A stretch of DNA of 64,000 nt from DATKCF01 sp035513345. Lineage in GTDB: Bacteria; Gemmatimonadota; Gemmatimonadetes; Longimicrobiales; RSA9. Numbering within the stretch: the first letter of the stretch is position 1; every line of letters begins with the position of its first letter. The notes beneath the pieces were generated by a model. It was not told the DNA's origin. It worked only from the letters and a program-made list of their open reading frames with translations, and made no database searches. The position numbers and the translations under genes are program-made. Positions 1-9,641 of the stretch are shown here, in pieces. The stretch is taken from contig DATKCF010000172.1 in assembly GCA_035513345.1 (NCBI GenBank), positions 43,083 to 107,082 on the forward strand. The letters are read 5' to 3'.

Positions 1-1861
1 CCAGCCGGGTGCGCGATTCGCCCGGCAGCATGAACGCGGCGACGCCGGCCAGCCCCAGACCGTCAGTCCACCAGCCAGGGAAGATCAGCAGGAACGCCGC
101 AACCGCGAGTGCCAGCCGTTGCCATGCCGGCAGGCGCCGTCTGGCCTGTCCGATGATCGCCGCCGCGAGACCGGTCACGCCGACCAGCGCCGTCAGAACC
201 GCCAGCCCGACCTGCACGGCCGATCCGACCAGCAACAGCGGCGGGCCGTACACGAACATGAACGGTACGATGAACCCGGTCGCCGCGAGCGCCATGGCGG
301 TGCCTGCCGTGCGGACCGGCGGGGAGCCGGCAATGCCGGCCGCGGCGTACGCCGCGAGCGCTACGGGCGGCGTCACGTTCGAGATGCAGCCGAAGTAGAA
401 GATGAAGAGGTGCGCGGCCAGCACGGGCACGCCCAGCGAAACGAGCGCGGGTGCGCCGAGCGCGGCCAGTACCACGTACGCGGCAGTCGTCGGCAGGCCC
501 ATGCCGAGCACGATCGAGCCGATCGCGGTCAGGCCGAGCGCGGCGAAGAGATTGCCGCCGGAAACCGTCACGATCAGGTCCGACATGCGCAACCCGATGC
601 CGGTAAGTGAGGCGACACCGACCACGATACCCGCCGTCGCGCACGCCGCCGCCACCTGCACCGTGCTGCCGGCACCGGCAAGCAGCGCCCTGCCGAGTCT
701 GGCCGGATCCGGCCGCGTCTCGCGCCGCAGCATCGCTGTCGCAATCGCCGTCACGACCGCCCAGAACGCCGCTCGCATCGGGGACCGCCCCGCCGCCAGC
801 AGGGCCACGACGACGCCGAGCGGCACGAGCAGGTGCAGCCGACGAACGACCGGCTCGACAGGAAGGTCGCCGCCCCGCGGCAGATTCATCTTCACCGCGC
901 GGAACCGTATCGCCGCGAACAGCGCCGCGTAGTACAGCAGCGCGGGCACGACGGCGGCCAGCGCGACCTGCGCGTACGGTATGCCCGTCCACGTCGCGAG
1001 AATGAACGCGCCCGCGCCCATGACCGGCGGCGTGATCTGGCCGCCCGTGCTCGCTGCCGCTTCGATCGCCGCCGCAAACGATGGCTTGAACCCCGCCCGC
1101 TTCATCAGCGGGATCGTGAATGTGCCGGTCGTCACCACGTTCGCGACCGCACTGCCCGACAGTGAGCCCATGAGCGCGCTCGCAACCGCCGCCGTCATCG
1201 CTGGCGCTCCGCGCATCCGGCCGGCCACCCGCGACGCGAGTGAAATCAGCAGCGCGCCGCCACCCGACATCTCGAGGATCGCGCCGAACAGCACGAACAG
1301 GTAGACGAAATCCGCCGAAACGCCGAGCGGAATGCCCCAGATGCCCTCGGCACTCAGGTACAGGTGCTCGATGAGCCGGCGAGGCGAGTAGCCGCGGTGC
1401 GCCAGGAAACCCGGCATCCACGGCCCGGCCCACGCATACACCAGTGCGGACAGGGCAACGACGACCAGGCCGGGTCCCGTCGCGCGTCTCGCCAGCTCCA
1501 GAACGACAATGATCGCGATCGCGCCCGCAACCAGATCGATCGAAGTCGCCGCCCCCGACCGCCGGACCAGCGATTCCTGCTCGATCGCGATGTACAGGAA
1601 TGAGAATAGCGACGCGACGATCAGCGCCGCACGGACGAAACGGGCCGACGCGTGCACTGCCGCCGCGTCGTCGCCTTCGCCCAGACCCACCCGCCGTATC
1701 GTGCCGACGCCGAGGAACGCCAGCAATGCCATGAACAGCAGGTGGATCGGCCGCTGCACGAGAGCGGTGAACGGACTGACGCCCGCGGCCCACAGATGGA
1801 AACCGGCCGCGGCCGTCGCGATCACGACGGCGGCACGGCCGGCTGCTGTTCCCCGGATCAC
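1..1861 (-). CDS. TRAP transporter fused permease (3' end outside window)
   Basis: Tripartite ATP-independent periplasmic transporter permease of the fused type (DctQ-like N-terminus plus DctM large subunit). It would import a carboxylate-like solute with an ion gradient and a periplasmic binding protein, which is not seen here. The reading frame is open from a GTG at 1861 to the left edge, so the C-terminus is missing. Translation shows many hydrophobic segments and DctM-like signatures: GSLSGSAVANV, then FKPSFAAAIEAAASTGGQ followed by ITPPVMGAGAF, and later VLGMGLPTTAAYVVLA. The upstream SPFH gene stops 24 bases before, in the same frame, so the two are probably cotranscribed. The exact start is uncertain because no strong ribosome-binding site precedes the GTG. 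Family assignment is firm; the substrate is unknown. Confidence 0.9.
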   Translation of the reverse strand, partial: MIRGTAAGRAAVVIATAAAGFHLWAAGVSPFTALVQRPIHLLFMALLAFLGVGTIRRVGLGEGDDAAAVHASARFVRAALIVASLFSFLYIAIEQESLVRRSGAATSIDLVAGAIAIIVVLELARRATGPGLVVVALSALVYAWAGPWMPGFLAHRGYSPRRLIEHLYLSAEGIWGIPLGVSADFVYLFVLFGAILEMSGGGALLISLASRVAGRMRGAPAMTAAVASALMGSLSGSAVANVVTTGTFTIPLMKRAGFKPSFAAAIEAAASTGGQITPPVMGAGAFILATWTGIPYAQVALAAVVPALLYYAALFAAIRFRAVKMNLPRGGDLPVEPVVRRLHLLVPLGVVVALLAAGRSPMRAAFWAVVTAIATAMLRRETRPDPARLGRALLAGAGSTVQVAAACATAGIVVGVASLTGIGLRMSDLIVTVSGGNLFAALGLTAIGSIVLGMGLPTTAAYVVLAALGAPALVSLGVPVLAAHLFIFYFGCISNVTPPVALAAYAAAGIAGSPPVRTAGTAMALAATGFIVPFMFVYGPPLLLVGSAVQVGLAVLTALVGVTGLAAAIIGQARRRLPAWQRLALAVAAFLLIFPGWWTDGLGLAGVAAFMLPGESRTRL

Positions 1862-1885
1862 GACAGTGCGCCGTGTCGCCCCGGC

Positions 1886-2791
1886 TCAGCGGTTGCGCGG
1901 GTCGATCAGAAGGGGCATGCCGCCCTGCGTCGGGGCGATCACAAGCGACCCCTCCGGCAGCGTGCCGAGTGCCTCGATATAGCGAAGCATGAGGTACCGG
2001 TCCGTCAGATCGACATTGATGATCTTCTGCGCCTCCGCTATGCCCTTCGCTTCCTCGATCTTCTGTTGCGCGCGTTCCTGTATGATGTCGGTCTGGAACC
2101 GCTCCGCCGCCACCTGCTGCTCGCGCGCCAGCTTCTGCTCGATCGCATCCCTGACCGTCGGCGGTGCCACAATGTCGCGCACGAACACATCCAGCACCTC
2201 CATCCGGTCTCCCGCCTTGTCCTGGATCGCTGCCTTCATCGCCACAGCCAGATCACGCCGGTTCGGCGAGAACACCTCGTTGATCGATTTGGTCGCGATC
2301 GCGTCACGGACTCCGTTCCGCACCGCGTTCAGGACGATCCTGTTCTTGATTTCGGACTCCGAGCCCAGCCGCTGGTACAGCTCCGGCGCGCGCGCGCCGT
2401 CGATCCGGTAGAGGATCGCGACCTCGAGCGCCACCGTCAGCTGCTCGCTCGTCTGCGCGTCCATCCGCTCGACTATGCCATCGCTCGGAAAATGCTGTTC
2501 CTGGATCGACATCTGCTCGACGCTCGCGAGCGGATTGATGATGTGCACACCCTGCTCGTGCACGTCTGGCTTTACCTTCCCCAGAAAGTGCTCGATGCCG
2601 ACCTGGCCGACATCGATCACGATGACCGTCGAAGCCAGCAGGATCGCGCCGCCCGCAACCGTCAGAATCCAGCCGCCCAGCCGGATCGCGGCCGGAGAAG
2701 TCCGCGTCCGCCCCGTCTGTAGCGATCGCGCCATCAGACGGATGCCCGTACCACCCAGTATCATGAGAACGGCAAGCACGACTCCAGTCAT
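1886..2791 (-). CDS. SPFH/Band 7 (prohibitin-like) membrane protein
   Basis: A 301-residue membrane-anchored SPFH-domain protein of the prohibitin/stomatin/HflK type. Such proteins organise membrane microdomains or modulate membrane proteases. The N-terminus is hydrophobic, with a second hydrophobic stretch at about residues 34-54 (GWILTVAGGAILLAS). The Band 7 core follows (VGIEHFLGKVKPDVHEQGVH, then RIDGARAPELYQ). The C-terminal part is an Ala/Glu/Gln-rich helix (KLAREQQVAAERFQ) typical of the coiled-coil region. The start at 2791 was chosen because AAGGAG lies eight bases upstream; the open frame extends further but has no such site. The TRAP permease follows after 24 bases. A functional link between them is not established. 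Confidence 0.88.
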   Translation of the reverse strand: MTGVVLAVLMILGGTGIRLMARSLQTGRTRTSPAAIRLGGWILTVAGGAILLASTVIVIDVGQVGIEHFLGKVKPDVHEQGVHIINPLASVEQMSIQEQHFPSDGIVERMDAQTSEQLTVALEVAILYRIDGARAPELYQRLGSESEIKNRIVLNAVRNGVRDAIATKSINEVFSPNRRDLAVAMKAAIQDKAGDRMEVLDVFVRDIVAPPTVRDAIEQKLAREQQVAAERFQTDIIQERAQQKIEEAKGIAEAQKIINVDLTDRYLMLRYIEALGTLPEGSLVIAPTQGGMPLLIDPRNR

Positions 2792-2967
2792 CGGAGATCT
2801 CCTTGCGTTGGGGTCCCTTGCAGAGATGCGCGCGCCCGAAGGTAGACCGGCGATCGCTCCTGGGGCCAGCCCGCGGAAGCCGCGTGGCCCATGAGAGAAT
2901 ACGATCGCGAGACGCATCACCTTCGCCGGCCTTGCCACGGGACGCACGAAGGCGAACAATCAGGGCC

Positions 2968-4311
2968 ATGCGAATCCTCATCATCGGCGCTGGCGAGGTC
3001 GGGTTCCACCTGGCCCAGCGGCTGTCCGAAGAGGGCCAGGACGTCGTCGTCGTCGAGTCCGACCCGGACCGTGCCGAACAGGTCGCGGGTCTCCTCGATG
3101 TCCTCACCATCACGGGTAACGGCGGATCGCTTGCCGTTCTCGAGGAAGCCGGTGTGAGGTCGGCACAGCTGCTGCTCGCCGTCACCAGCAGGGACGAAGT
3201 CAACGTGCTCGCCTGTCTGGCGGCGTCGCGTTACAAGGTCGAGTTCAAGGTCGCCCGCGTCAGCAACCCGCAGTACTACGAAGCCGGCAGCGTCCTCACT
3301 CGTGAGGAACTGGGCATAGATCTGCTGATCAATCCGGAGCGCGAGTGCGCCCACGAAACGTTTCAGCTTCTTGGCAGCGAGGCCGCGACGGACCTCGCCC
3401 AGTTCGCCGATGGAGCCGTCCAGCTCATCGGCCTTCGGGTACGTGAAGGCGCCGACGTCGCCGGCATCACGCTGGCGGAACTCGACAGCAAGCTGGTCGG
3501 ACGACACTTCGTGACCGTCGCCATCGTTCGCAAGGGCGTTACCGAAGTGCCGAACGGCAGCAGCCGCATCGAGGCTGGCGACCAGATCTTCGTCCTCGCG
3601 CCAGCCGCTGAGATCAAGGACATCCCGACCATGGCGGGATACGACGATTTCCGGCTCAGGCGAGTCATGATCGCGGGCGGCTCCGAGGAAGCCGTCCACC
3701 TGGCCCGCCTTCTGATCGACAACGACGTGGGCTGCACCATCCTCGACCATGATCGCCGTCGCTGTCTTGAACTCGCCGGACTGCTGCCCCGCGCGCTGGT
3801 GCTCAATGCCGACGCGACCAACCTCGAGATCCTCGAGATGGAAGGCGTCGAGGGCATCGACGGCTTCGTCGCATTCACCGGCAGCGATGAGACGAACATG
3901 CTCGTGAGCATGCTCGCCAAGGCGAGTGGCGCGCGGAGGGTCATCAATCTCGTGCACCGCTTCGAGTACATGCGCCTGGTCTCGCGTGTCGGCATCGATG
4001 CCGCCGTGTCCGCCAGGCAGTCCGCCGTCAACGCGATCCTCCGCTACGTCCGTCGCGGCGACGTGAAGTCCGTCGTCACCCTCAAGGGCATCAGCGCCGA
4101 AGCACTCGAGCTGCAGGTACAGGATGGCGCTCTGGCCATCAACCGTCCGCTGGCCGAACTCGACTTCCCCGACGGCGCTGTGATCGGTGCCATCATTCGC
4201 AACGGCAGGGTCATCATGCCGCGTGGCCGTGACGCCGTTCGTCGCAATGATCGCGTTGTTGTCTTCGCGATGCCCGAAGCCATTCCACGGATCGAACGGC
4301 TCTTCGCGTGA
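2968..4311 (+). CDS. trkA: Trk potassium uptake regulatory subunit TrkA
   Basis: Cytoplasmic NAD-binding regulatory subunit of the Trk potassium uptake system; it gates the TrkH channel. The 447-residue protein begins with a Rossmann signature (ILIIGAGEVGFHLAQRL) and has the duplicated RCK architecture. The first RCK_N spans about residues 1-125, a TrkA_C domain about 140-220, a second RCK_N about 230-355 (RVMIAGGSEEAVHLARLL), and a second TrkA_C lies at the end. The length matches the classical family (about 450-460). The start at 2968 was taken because the Rossmann motif begins immediately after it; the longer frame upstream overlaps the divergent SPFH gene. Its stop overlaps the trkH start (GTGA), which implies translational coupling. 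Confidence 0.96.
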   Translation: MRILIIGAGEVGFHLAQRLSEEGQDVVVVESDPDRAEQVAGLLDVLTITGNGGSLAVLEEAGVRSAQLLLAVTSRDEVNVLACLAASRYKVEFKVARVSNPQYYEAGSVLTREELGIDLLINPERECAHETFQLLGSEAATDLAQFADGAVQLIGLRVREGADVAGITLAELDSKLVGRHFVTVAIVRKGVTEVPNGSSRIEAGDQIFVLAPAAEIKDIPTMAGYDDFRLRRVMIAGGSEEAVHLARLLIDNDVGCTILDHDRRRCLELAGLLPRALVLNADATNLEILEMEGVEGIDGFVAFTGSDETNMLVSMLAKASGARRVINLVHRFEYMRLVSRVGIDAAVSARQSAVNAILRYVRRGDVKSVVTLKGISAEALELQVQDGALAINRPLAELDFPDGAVIGAIIRNGRVIMPRGRDAVRRNDRVVVFAMPEAIPRIERLFA

Positions 4312-5762
4312 ACGCGCGACACCTGATCCACATCGTCAGCATCATCCTGCTCGCGCTGGCCATTGCGCTGGCCGTCACGAGCGCAGTGTCAGCGTACTAT
4401 GGTGATGGCGACACGCTCGCCTTCATCATCTCGACCGTGGTCACCGGGCTTGCCGGATTCGTCGGGTACCGGCGCTCTTCGCTCGATCGCGACCTCTCAA
4501 TCCGCGAAGGCTACGCCGTCGTCTCGCTTTCCTGGATCGCGATCGGCATATTCGGCGCGTTGCCATACCTGTTCACGGGCACTCTCGCTTCGCCCACCGC
4601 CGCACTCTTCGAATCCGTTTCCGGCTTCACGACTACAGGTGCCACGGTATTCGCCGAGATCGAACCGCTGCCACACGGCATCCTCTTCTGGCGGTCGCTG
4701 ACACAGTGGATCGGCGGCATGGGAATCATCGTGCTCGGCATCGCCATATTGCCGTTCCTCGGCGTCGGCGGCATGCAGCTGTTCCGCGCCGAAGTGCCTG
4801 GCCCCACGCCCGAACGTCTGCGACCCCGGATCACGCAGACCGCCAAACTCCTCTGGCTCGTCTACGCCGGCCTCACGATCGCCCAGGTCGTGCTGTACGT
4901 CCTCGGCGAAATGCACCCTTTCGAAGCTGTGCTGCACGCCTTCACGACACTCTCGACCGGCGGCTTCTCGCCGCGTACCGCTTCGATCGGCGCCTATGAC
5001 TCCGCTTACATCGACTATGTCACCATCATTTTCATGTACCTCGCCGGCATCAACTTCACGCTCCACTTTCATGCGCTGACCGGCAAACCGAAGCGATACT
5101 TCCAGGACGTCGAGTGGCGCGTCTACTCCGCAACCGTCGTCGCCGCTACGCTGCTCGTGCTCCTGCCCTTCGCTCTCAATGGACACTACGCCGCCCTCGG
5201 TTCCGAGCGGGCCATCCGCGACAGCCTGTTCCAGGTCGTGTCCATCAGCACGACAACCGGCTTCATCACCGAGGATTACGGCCTCTGGCCTGAATCGACT
5301 CAGCTCGTGCTGCTCCTCCTGATGTTCATTGGCGGAATGGCCGGCTCGACCGCCGGCGGCATGAAGGTCATCCGCGTCCATGCATTCATGCGACAGGGCA
5401 TCACCGGACTCAAGCGCAGCCTGCACCCGCGCGCCGTGCTCGTCACCCGGGTCGGCCGGAAGGTGCTGCGCGACGATGACCTGCTCAACATCCTCGGTTT
5501 CATCCTGTTGTTCATGCTCTGCTTCGTCGCCGGCGCCCTCGCCCTCACTCTGCTCGGCAACGACCTCATCACGTCACTCGGCGGCGCTGCCGCCGCCATC
5601 GGCAACATCGGCCCGGGCCTCGGCGCCGTCGGCGCGACCGGCAATTACGGCGGCCTGAACGCGCCGACACAGATCGTCCTCATCTTCCTGATGCTGGTCG
5701 GCCGCCTCGAGATCTTCACGATACTGCTCCTCTTCCATCGGGATCTCTGGCGGCAACGCTAG
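4308..5762 (+). CDS. trkH: Trk potassium uptake channel subunit TrkH
   Basis: Potassium-translocating membrane subunit that works with TrkA. The 484-residue protein is strongly hydrophobic and shows the four pore-loop signatures of the Trk/Ktr/HKT superfamily. These are SGFTTTGAT near residue 107, TLSTGGFSPR near 216, STTTGF near 312 and IGNIGPGLGAVG near 428. Each carries the conserved selectivity-filter glycine. The GTG start at 4308 overlaps the trkA stop by four bases, so expression is coupled. The length equals that of typical TrkH proteins. Three tandem hairpin repeats begin two bases after its stop codon. Confidence 0.96.
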   Translation: MNARHLIHIVSIILLALAIALAVTSAVSAYYGDGDTLAFIISTVVTGLAGFVGYRRSSLDRDLSIREGYAVVSLSWIAIGIFGALPYLFTGTLASPTAALFESVSGFTTTGATVFAEIEPLPHGILFWRSLTQWIGGMGIIVLGIAILPFLGVGGMQLFRAEVPGPTPERLRPRITQTAKLLWLVYAGLTIAQVVLYVLGEMHPFEAVLHAFTTLSTGGFSPRTASIGAYDSAYIDYVTIIFMYLAGINFTLHFHALTGKPKRYFQDVEWRVYSATVVAATLLVLLPFALNGHYAALGSERAIRDSLFQVVSISTTTGFITEDYGLWPESTQLVLLLLMFIGGMAGSTAGGMKVIRVHAFMRQGITGLKRSLHPRAVLVTRVGRKVLRDDDLLNILGFILLFMLCFVAGALALTLLGNDLITSLGGAAAAIGNIGPGLGAVGATGNYGGLNAPTQIVLIFLMLVGRLEIFTILLLFHRDLWRQR

Positions 5763-5764
5763 CC

Positions 5765-5870
5765 GTGTCCCACGCGGACTCCTCCGCGTCAGGTGTTTCA
5801 CGCGGACTCCTCCGCGCCAGGTGTTTCACGCGGACCCCTCCGCGCCAGGTGTTTCACGCTGCGGACGCAG
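5765..5870 (+). repeat. Three tandem 28-bp palindromic units plus partial fourth
   Basis: Units of 28 bp at 5765-5792, 5793-5820 and 5821-5848 share GTGTTTCACGCGGACTCC followed by TCCGCGCCAG, with small differences. A diverged fourth unit begins at 5849. Each unit contains the inverted repeat CGCGGA-CTCC-TCCGCG, so the RNA can form three consecutive six-base-pair hairpins directly after the trkH stop. They may end or stabilise the trkAH transcript. The GTTTCACGC core is shared with the larger dispersed repeats elsewhere in the window. Confidence 0.85.
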
Positions 5871-6035
5871 TGGCAACGCAGGGGACGCTGAAGAACAGAT
5901 ATATTTTTCAGGGAGGCAACGTGCGCAGGGCACAGGGGTGAGGACCCGTTCCCGCCTGCGAGCACCCATCACGCTCAGCCCCTGACAGCCACCCATTCCG
6001 GACGGCGACAAGAACAATCAGATCTGTTCCACCCG

Positions 6036-6127
6036 CGCCCCCTGCGTGACCCCCGCGGCCCCTGCGTGAACCCCCCCGCGGCCCCTGCGCGAAACACCCT
6101 GCGGCCCTGCGTGAAACACCCTGCCGA
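6036..6127 (-). repeat. Second GTTTCACGC-type tandem block, opposite orientation
   Basis: About four imperfect units of 20-24 bp, each containing CCCCTGCGTGAAACACCC or a close variant. Read on the minus strand they give GGGTGTTTCACGCAGGGG, the same core as the units at 5765-5848, so the two blocks face each other across about 165 bp. The stretch between 5871 and 6035 contains GCAGGGGACGCTGAAGAACAG-like sequence related to the ends of the dispersed repeats, and no gene. The whole 5765-6127 stretch may be a decayed or divergent member of that family. Confidence 0.6.
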
Positions 6128-6301
6128 GACTGAGGCGCGAGAGGCGCCAGAGGCTGACCCCTGAGGGTTCAATCGTTCGAAAGCAGGCGAGCGAGCGGCC
6201 CACACCGTATATTTCGATCGATCCTCGGGAGACCGGCACTCCAGCACCCGCGATCGGCCGATCTGCCCACGGACCCACAGCTCACCACGGATGAAGAGAA
6301 C

Positions 6302-9300
6302 ATGTCCGCTCCCCTCATGCGCATCGCGCTCGCGCTACTGCCGCTCGCCGTTCTCACTTCGCCTCTGCTCGCTCGCCTGCCGGCCGGTCTGCCGACGATG
6401 AGCCTGCCACCGACGGGCCTGTCGACAGAGGTCCGGCTCGTGCCCGTCGATGATGCCGTCCCGATCCGCTTCATGCGGGATCCTCACATCGCCGATGGCC
6501 GGATCGCGTTCTCGTGGCAGGGCGATATCTGGATCACGGACGCGAGCGGCGCGAACCCTCGTCGCCTGACCGCGCATCCCGGAAGGGACATCGAGCCGCG
6601 GTTCTCGCCGGACGGGCAGTGGATCGCATTCGCCAGTGATCGAATGGGCAACATGGACGTGTACGTCGTGCCGGTGACCGGTGGCGAACCCCGCCAGCTC
6701 ACGTTCTTCACGGGCGGCGATGGCGTGCAGTACTGGACGCCCGACGGCCGCGGTATCGTGATCACGACATCGCGCGGCTCGCACCCGTTCGGATCGCCGC
6801 TTCACATAGTGCCCGTTGATGGCGGCCTGCCCGTTCCCATGGACATGGATTTCGCGCGTGCCGGCATGATCCGCCAGGACGGCGGGGTCGTCGCGTTCAA
6901 CCGCAACGGGATGAGCGAGACGCGCAAGGGCTATCGTGGCAACAGCAGCACGGACGTATGGGTGCAGGATCTGGTCACGAAGCAGATCACGCAACTCACG
7001 GACACGGACCTGTCGACGTTCCGCGAGCACGTTCAGGACGGCCGCCCGATGTGGGGCGCGGACGGCATGATCTACTACGTGTCAGAACGCAGCGGCATCT
7101 ACAACATCTGGAAGATCGCTGCGACGGGCGGCGCGCCGGTCCAGGTCACTCGCCATGACGCGGGCGGCGTCAAGTATCCGTCGATCAGTCCGGACGGCCG
7201 TACGATCATCTACACGCAGGACTACGAGCTGTATACGCTTGACCTGCCGGACGGCCAGCCGCGAAAGATCGCCGTCGACCTCGCTGCCGACCCGACCGTC
7301 ACGCGCTTCGAGATCGCCGCGACACAGAATCGGGCTGACGGCTTTTCGCCTTCACCCGATGGCAGTCACCTCGCCGTCGACTACCGTGGCGATGTCTTCA
7401 TCGTGCCGGCCGAGGAGGCCTTCGGCGAAAAGACGCAGGTCACACGGTCCGCGCGGCGCGACCGATACCAGCGGTATTCGCCCGATGGCTCGAAGCTCGC
7501 CTTCGTGTCCGACGAGTCCGGCGACGAGGAGATCTGGGTCCTCGACATCGCCGAGGGCACGCGCACCCGGCTTTCCGATCACCAGTCGCAGAAATCGGAC
7601 TTCGTGTGGTCACCCGATGGTTCGCGCATCGCTTTCGCCGCGGCGAACCGCCTGTTCGAGATCGACGTCGCCAGAGAGTCGCAGCGCGAACTCGCATACA
7701 ACATTGCCGGCGGCTACGTCATTTCGGCGTATTCGCCCGATGGACAGTGGCTGGTCTACAATCGCAGCGACGACGACCAGAACCTGGACGTCTACCTCTA
7801 CGACATCGGGGCCGGCCGCGAGTACAATGTCAGCGACAACCCGTTCCGCGATTCCGGCGGTGAGCTGACGGTCGATGGCCGGACTCTCGTGTTCGCATCG
7901 AATCGCGATGACGGCACGAACCATCTCTTCGCCGTTTCGCTCGCACGGCTCGATGCGGATCCGGATGACCCGCTCGTCCGCGCACGTACTCGCGCATCCA
8001 CGGGCACGGGCGAAGGCCGTGGCGGCCGCGGCGGCGGCGAAGGCGAGGACACGCCGCAACCATCGCCACTCAGTCTCGATGCCGACGGCATTGGCCGGCG
8101 AGCAATCCAGCTCACGACCGGCAGCAACGCCGCAGGCAGCTTCTTCCTCTCGCGAGACGGCCGCACCATCTATTTCACGTCCTCCGATGATGATGGACAG
8201 GGCCTCTTCGCCATCGGCATTGACGGCCGTGACCGCCGCAACATCGCGCGCGGCAATTTCGCCCAGCTCACGCCAACGCACGACCGTCGCTTCGTCTTCT
8301 ACCGCCAGGGCGGCACTGCCGGCGGCGGCGGCCGCGGTGGTGGCGGTGGCGGCGGCGCCAATGCCGACATCTTCCGCATGCCCATTTCCGGACAACGGCC
8401 CGCCCGCGTCACGTTCGACCTGGCAGTCGAAGTGGACCGCCGCGCCGAATGGGCACAGATCTTCGATGAAGCATGGCGAGTCATGAAGTACAGGTTCTAC
8501 GACGAGAACATGCACGGCAAGGACTGGGACGCGATACGCGCGCAGTACGAGCCGATGCTGAGCGATGTCGGCAGCTACGAGGACGTGTACGCACTCGCGA
8601 ACCACATGATCGGCGAACTCAACGCATCCCATGTCGGCGTCAGCGGACCCGGCAACCTGTCGCAACCCAACCTCTTCAACAGCCGCTATCTCGGCTTCGA
8701 GATGGAACCGGCGGACGGTCGCTACCGCGTCAGCCACATCTATCGCGAGGGCCCTGCCGACAAGGAGTGGCTCGACATCGAAACGGGTGATTTCATACTC
8801 GCGATCGATGGCAGCGAACTGCGCGAAGGCGACAATTACTGGAGCATACTCAACCGCGCGCTCAACGAATACGTGCCGGTCCGCGTCGCCGATGACGCGA
8901 CCGGCCGCAACGAGCGGGTGCTGCGGATCCGTTCCCTCGAATCGATCACGAACGTGCGCTACGAGGACTGGGTCGCGCGCAATCGGGAATACGTCGAGCA
9001 GCAGACGAACGGTGAGATCGCCTACGTCCACATCCGTGCGATGAACCAGCCGTCACTCGAACGCTTCGAGAACGAGATCAACCGGTACTGGAACAGGAAG
9101 GGCATCGTCGTCGATATCCGATACAACGGCGGCGGCAACATCGACCAGCAGCTGATCGATATCCTCGAGCGTGAGCCGTACCAGTTCTGGAACAGCCGAT
9201 GGGGCGCGCCCACATGGGGCCGCCGTCCTCGCCAGGCCATTGCCGGGCCCAAGGTCCTGCTCACCAACCACAGGTCGGGCTCCGACAGTGAAGTCACTCC

Positions 9301-9634
9301 GATGGGGTTCCGTCAGCTCGGCCTGGGCCGGATCGTCGGCAATCCGACCGCCGCGGCCGTCATTGCGACCGGCAGCTACAGCCTCATCAACGGCGGCTCG
9401 ATCCGGACACCGGGATCGCTCGTCGTCACCTACGACCCCACAAAGCCGAACAACCACGGCATCAACCTCGAGAACTACGGCGTCGAACCCGATGTGATGG
9501 TCGAGAACACGCCCGAGGATGAGCTGAACGGGTTCGACCGCGAACTCAAGACCGCGATCGATGAGGTGCTCCGAATGCTGCGCGAAGGCAGGTGGCAGTA
9601 CGTTTCCGATGATGGAGGTGCCGAGCGCCGGTAG
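6302..9634 (+). CDS. Tricorn-like S41 protease with PD40 beta-propellers
   Basis: A secreted or periplasmic peptidase of the tricorn family, 1110 residues. The N-terminus is a signal-like hydrophobic segment (MRIALALLPLAVLTS). A long series of WD40-like PD40 repeats follows to about residue 690, with recurring SPDG motifs (RFSPDGQWIAFASD, YSPDGSKLAFVSDES). The C-terminal third has the tricorn C1 region, a PDZ-like segment near residues 790-840, and the S41 peptidase core. The core includes LNASHVGVSG (candidate His) and NHRSGSDSEV (candidate nucleophile Ser). Two glycine-rich linkers interrupt it, near residues 565-580 and 665-685 (GGGGRGGGGGGG). The gene stands alone and ends seven bases before the convergent APH-fold gene. 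The ATG at 6302 is the likely start. The substrate is unknown; a peptide-degrading role is inferred from the family. Confidence 0.92.
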   Translation: MSAPLMRIALALLPLAVLTSPLLARLPAGLPTMSLPPTGLSTEVRLVPVDDAVPIRFMRDPHIADGRIAFSWQGDIWITDASGANPRRLTAHPGRDIEPRFSPDGQWIAFASDRMGNMDVYVVPVTGGEPRQLTFFTGGDGVQYWTPDGRGIVITTSRGSHPFGSPLHIVPVDGGLPVPMDMDFARAGMIRQDGGVVAFNRNGMSETRKGYRGNSSTDVWVQDLVTKQITQLTDTDLSTFREHVQDGRPMWGADGMIYYVSERSGIYNIWKIAATGGAPVQVTRHDAGGVKYPSISPDGRTIIYTQDYELYTLDLPDGQPRKIAVDLAADPTVTRFEIAATQNRADGFSPSPDGSHLAVDYRGDVFIVPAEEAFGEKTQVTRSARRDRYQRYSPDGSKLAFVSDESGDEEIWVLDIAEGTRTRLSDHQSQKSDFVWSPDGSRIAFAAANRLFEIDVARESQRELAYNIAGGYVISAYSPDGQWLVYNRSDDDQNLDVYLYDIGAGREYNVSDNPFRDSGGELTVDGRTLVFASNRDDGTNHLFAVSLARLDADPDDPLVRARTRASTGTGEGRGGRGGGEGEDTPQPSPLSLDADGIGRRAIQLTTGSNAAGSFFLSRDGRTIYFTSSDDDGQGLFAIGIDGRDRRNIARGNFAQLTPTHDRRFVFYRQGGTAGGGGRGGGGGGGANADIFRMPISGQRPARVTFDLAVEVDRRAEWAQIFDEAWRVMKYRFYDENMHGKDWDAIRAQYEPMLSDVGSYEDVYALANHMIGELNASHVGVSGPGNLSQPNLFNSRYLGFEMEPADGRYRVSHIYREGPADKEWLDIETGDFILAIDGSELREGDNYWSILNRALNEYVPVRVADDATGRNERVLRIRSLESITNVRYEDWVARNREYVEQQTNGEIAYVHIRAMNQPSLERFENEINRYWNRKGIVVDIRYNGGGNIDQQLIDILEREPYQFWNSRWGAPTWGRRPRQAIAGPKVLLTNHRSGSDSEVTPMGFRQLGLGRIVGNPTAAAVIATGSYSLINGGSIRTPGSLVVTYDPTKPNNHGINLENYGVEPDVMVENTPEDELNGFDRELKTAIDEVLRMLREGRWQYVSDDGGAERR

Positions 9635-9641
9635 CCATCAT

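Noticed and set aside
63..1793. 576-codon open frame on the minus strand
   Set aside because: It is very Arg/Gly-rich and out of frame with the TRAP permease, whose translation gives clear membrane helices and DctM signatures and continues to the window edge.
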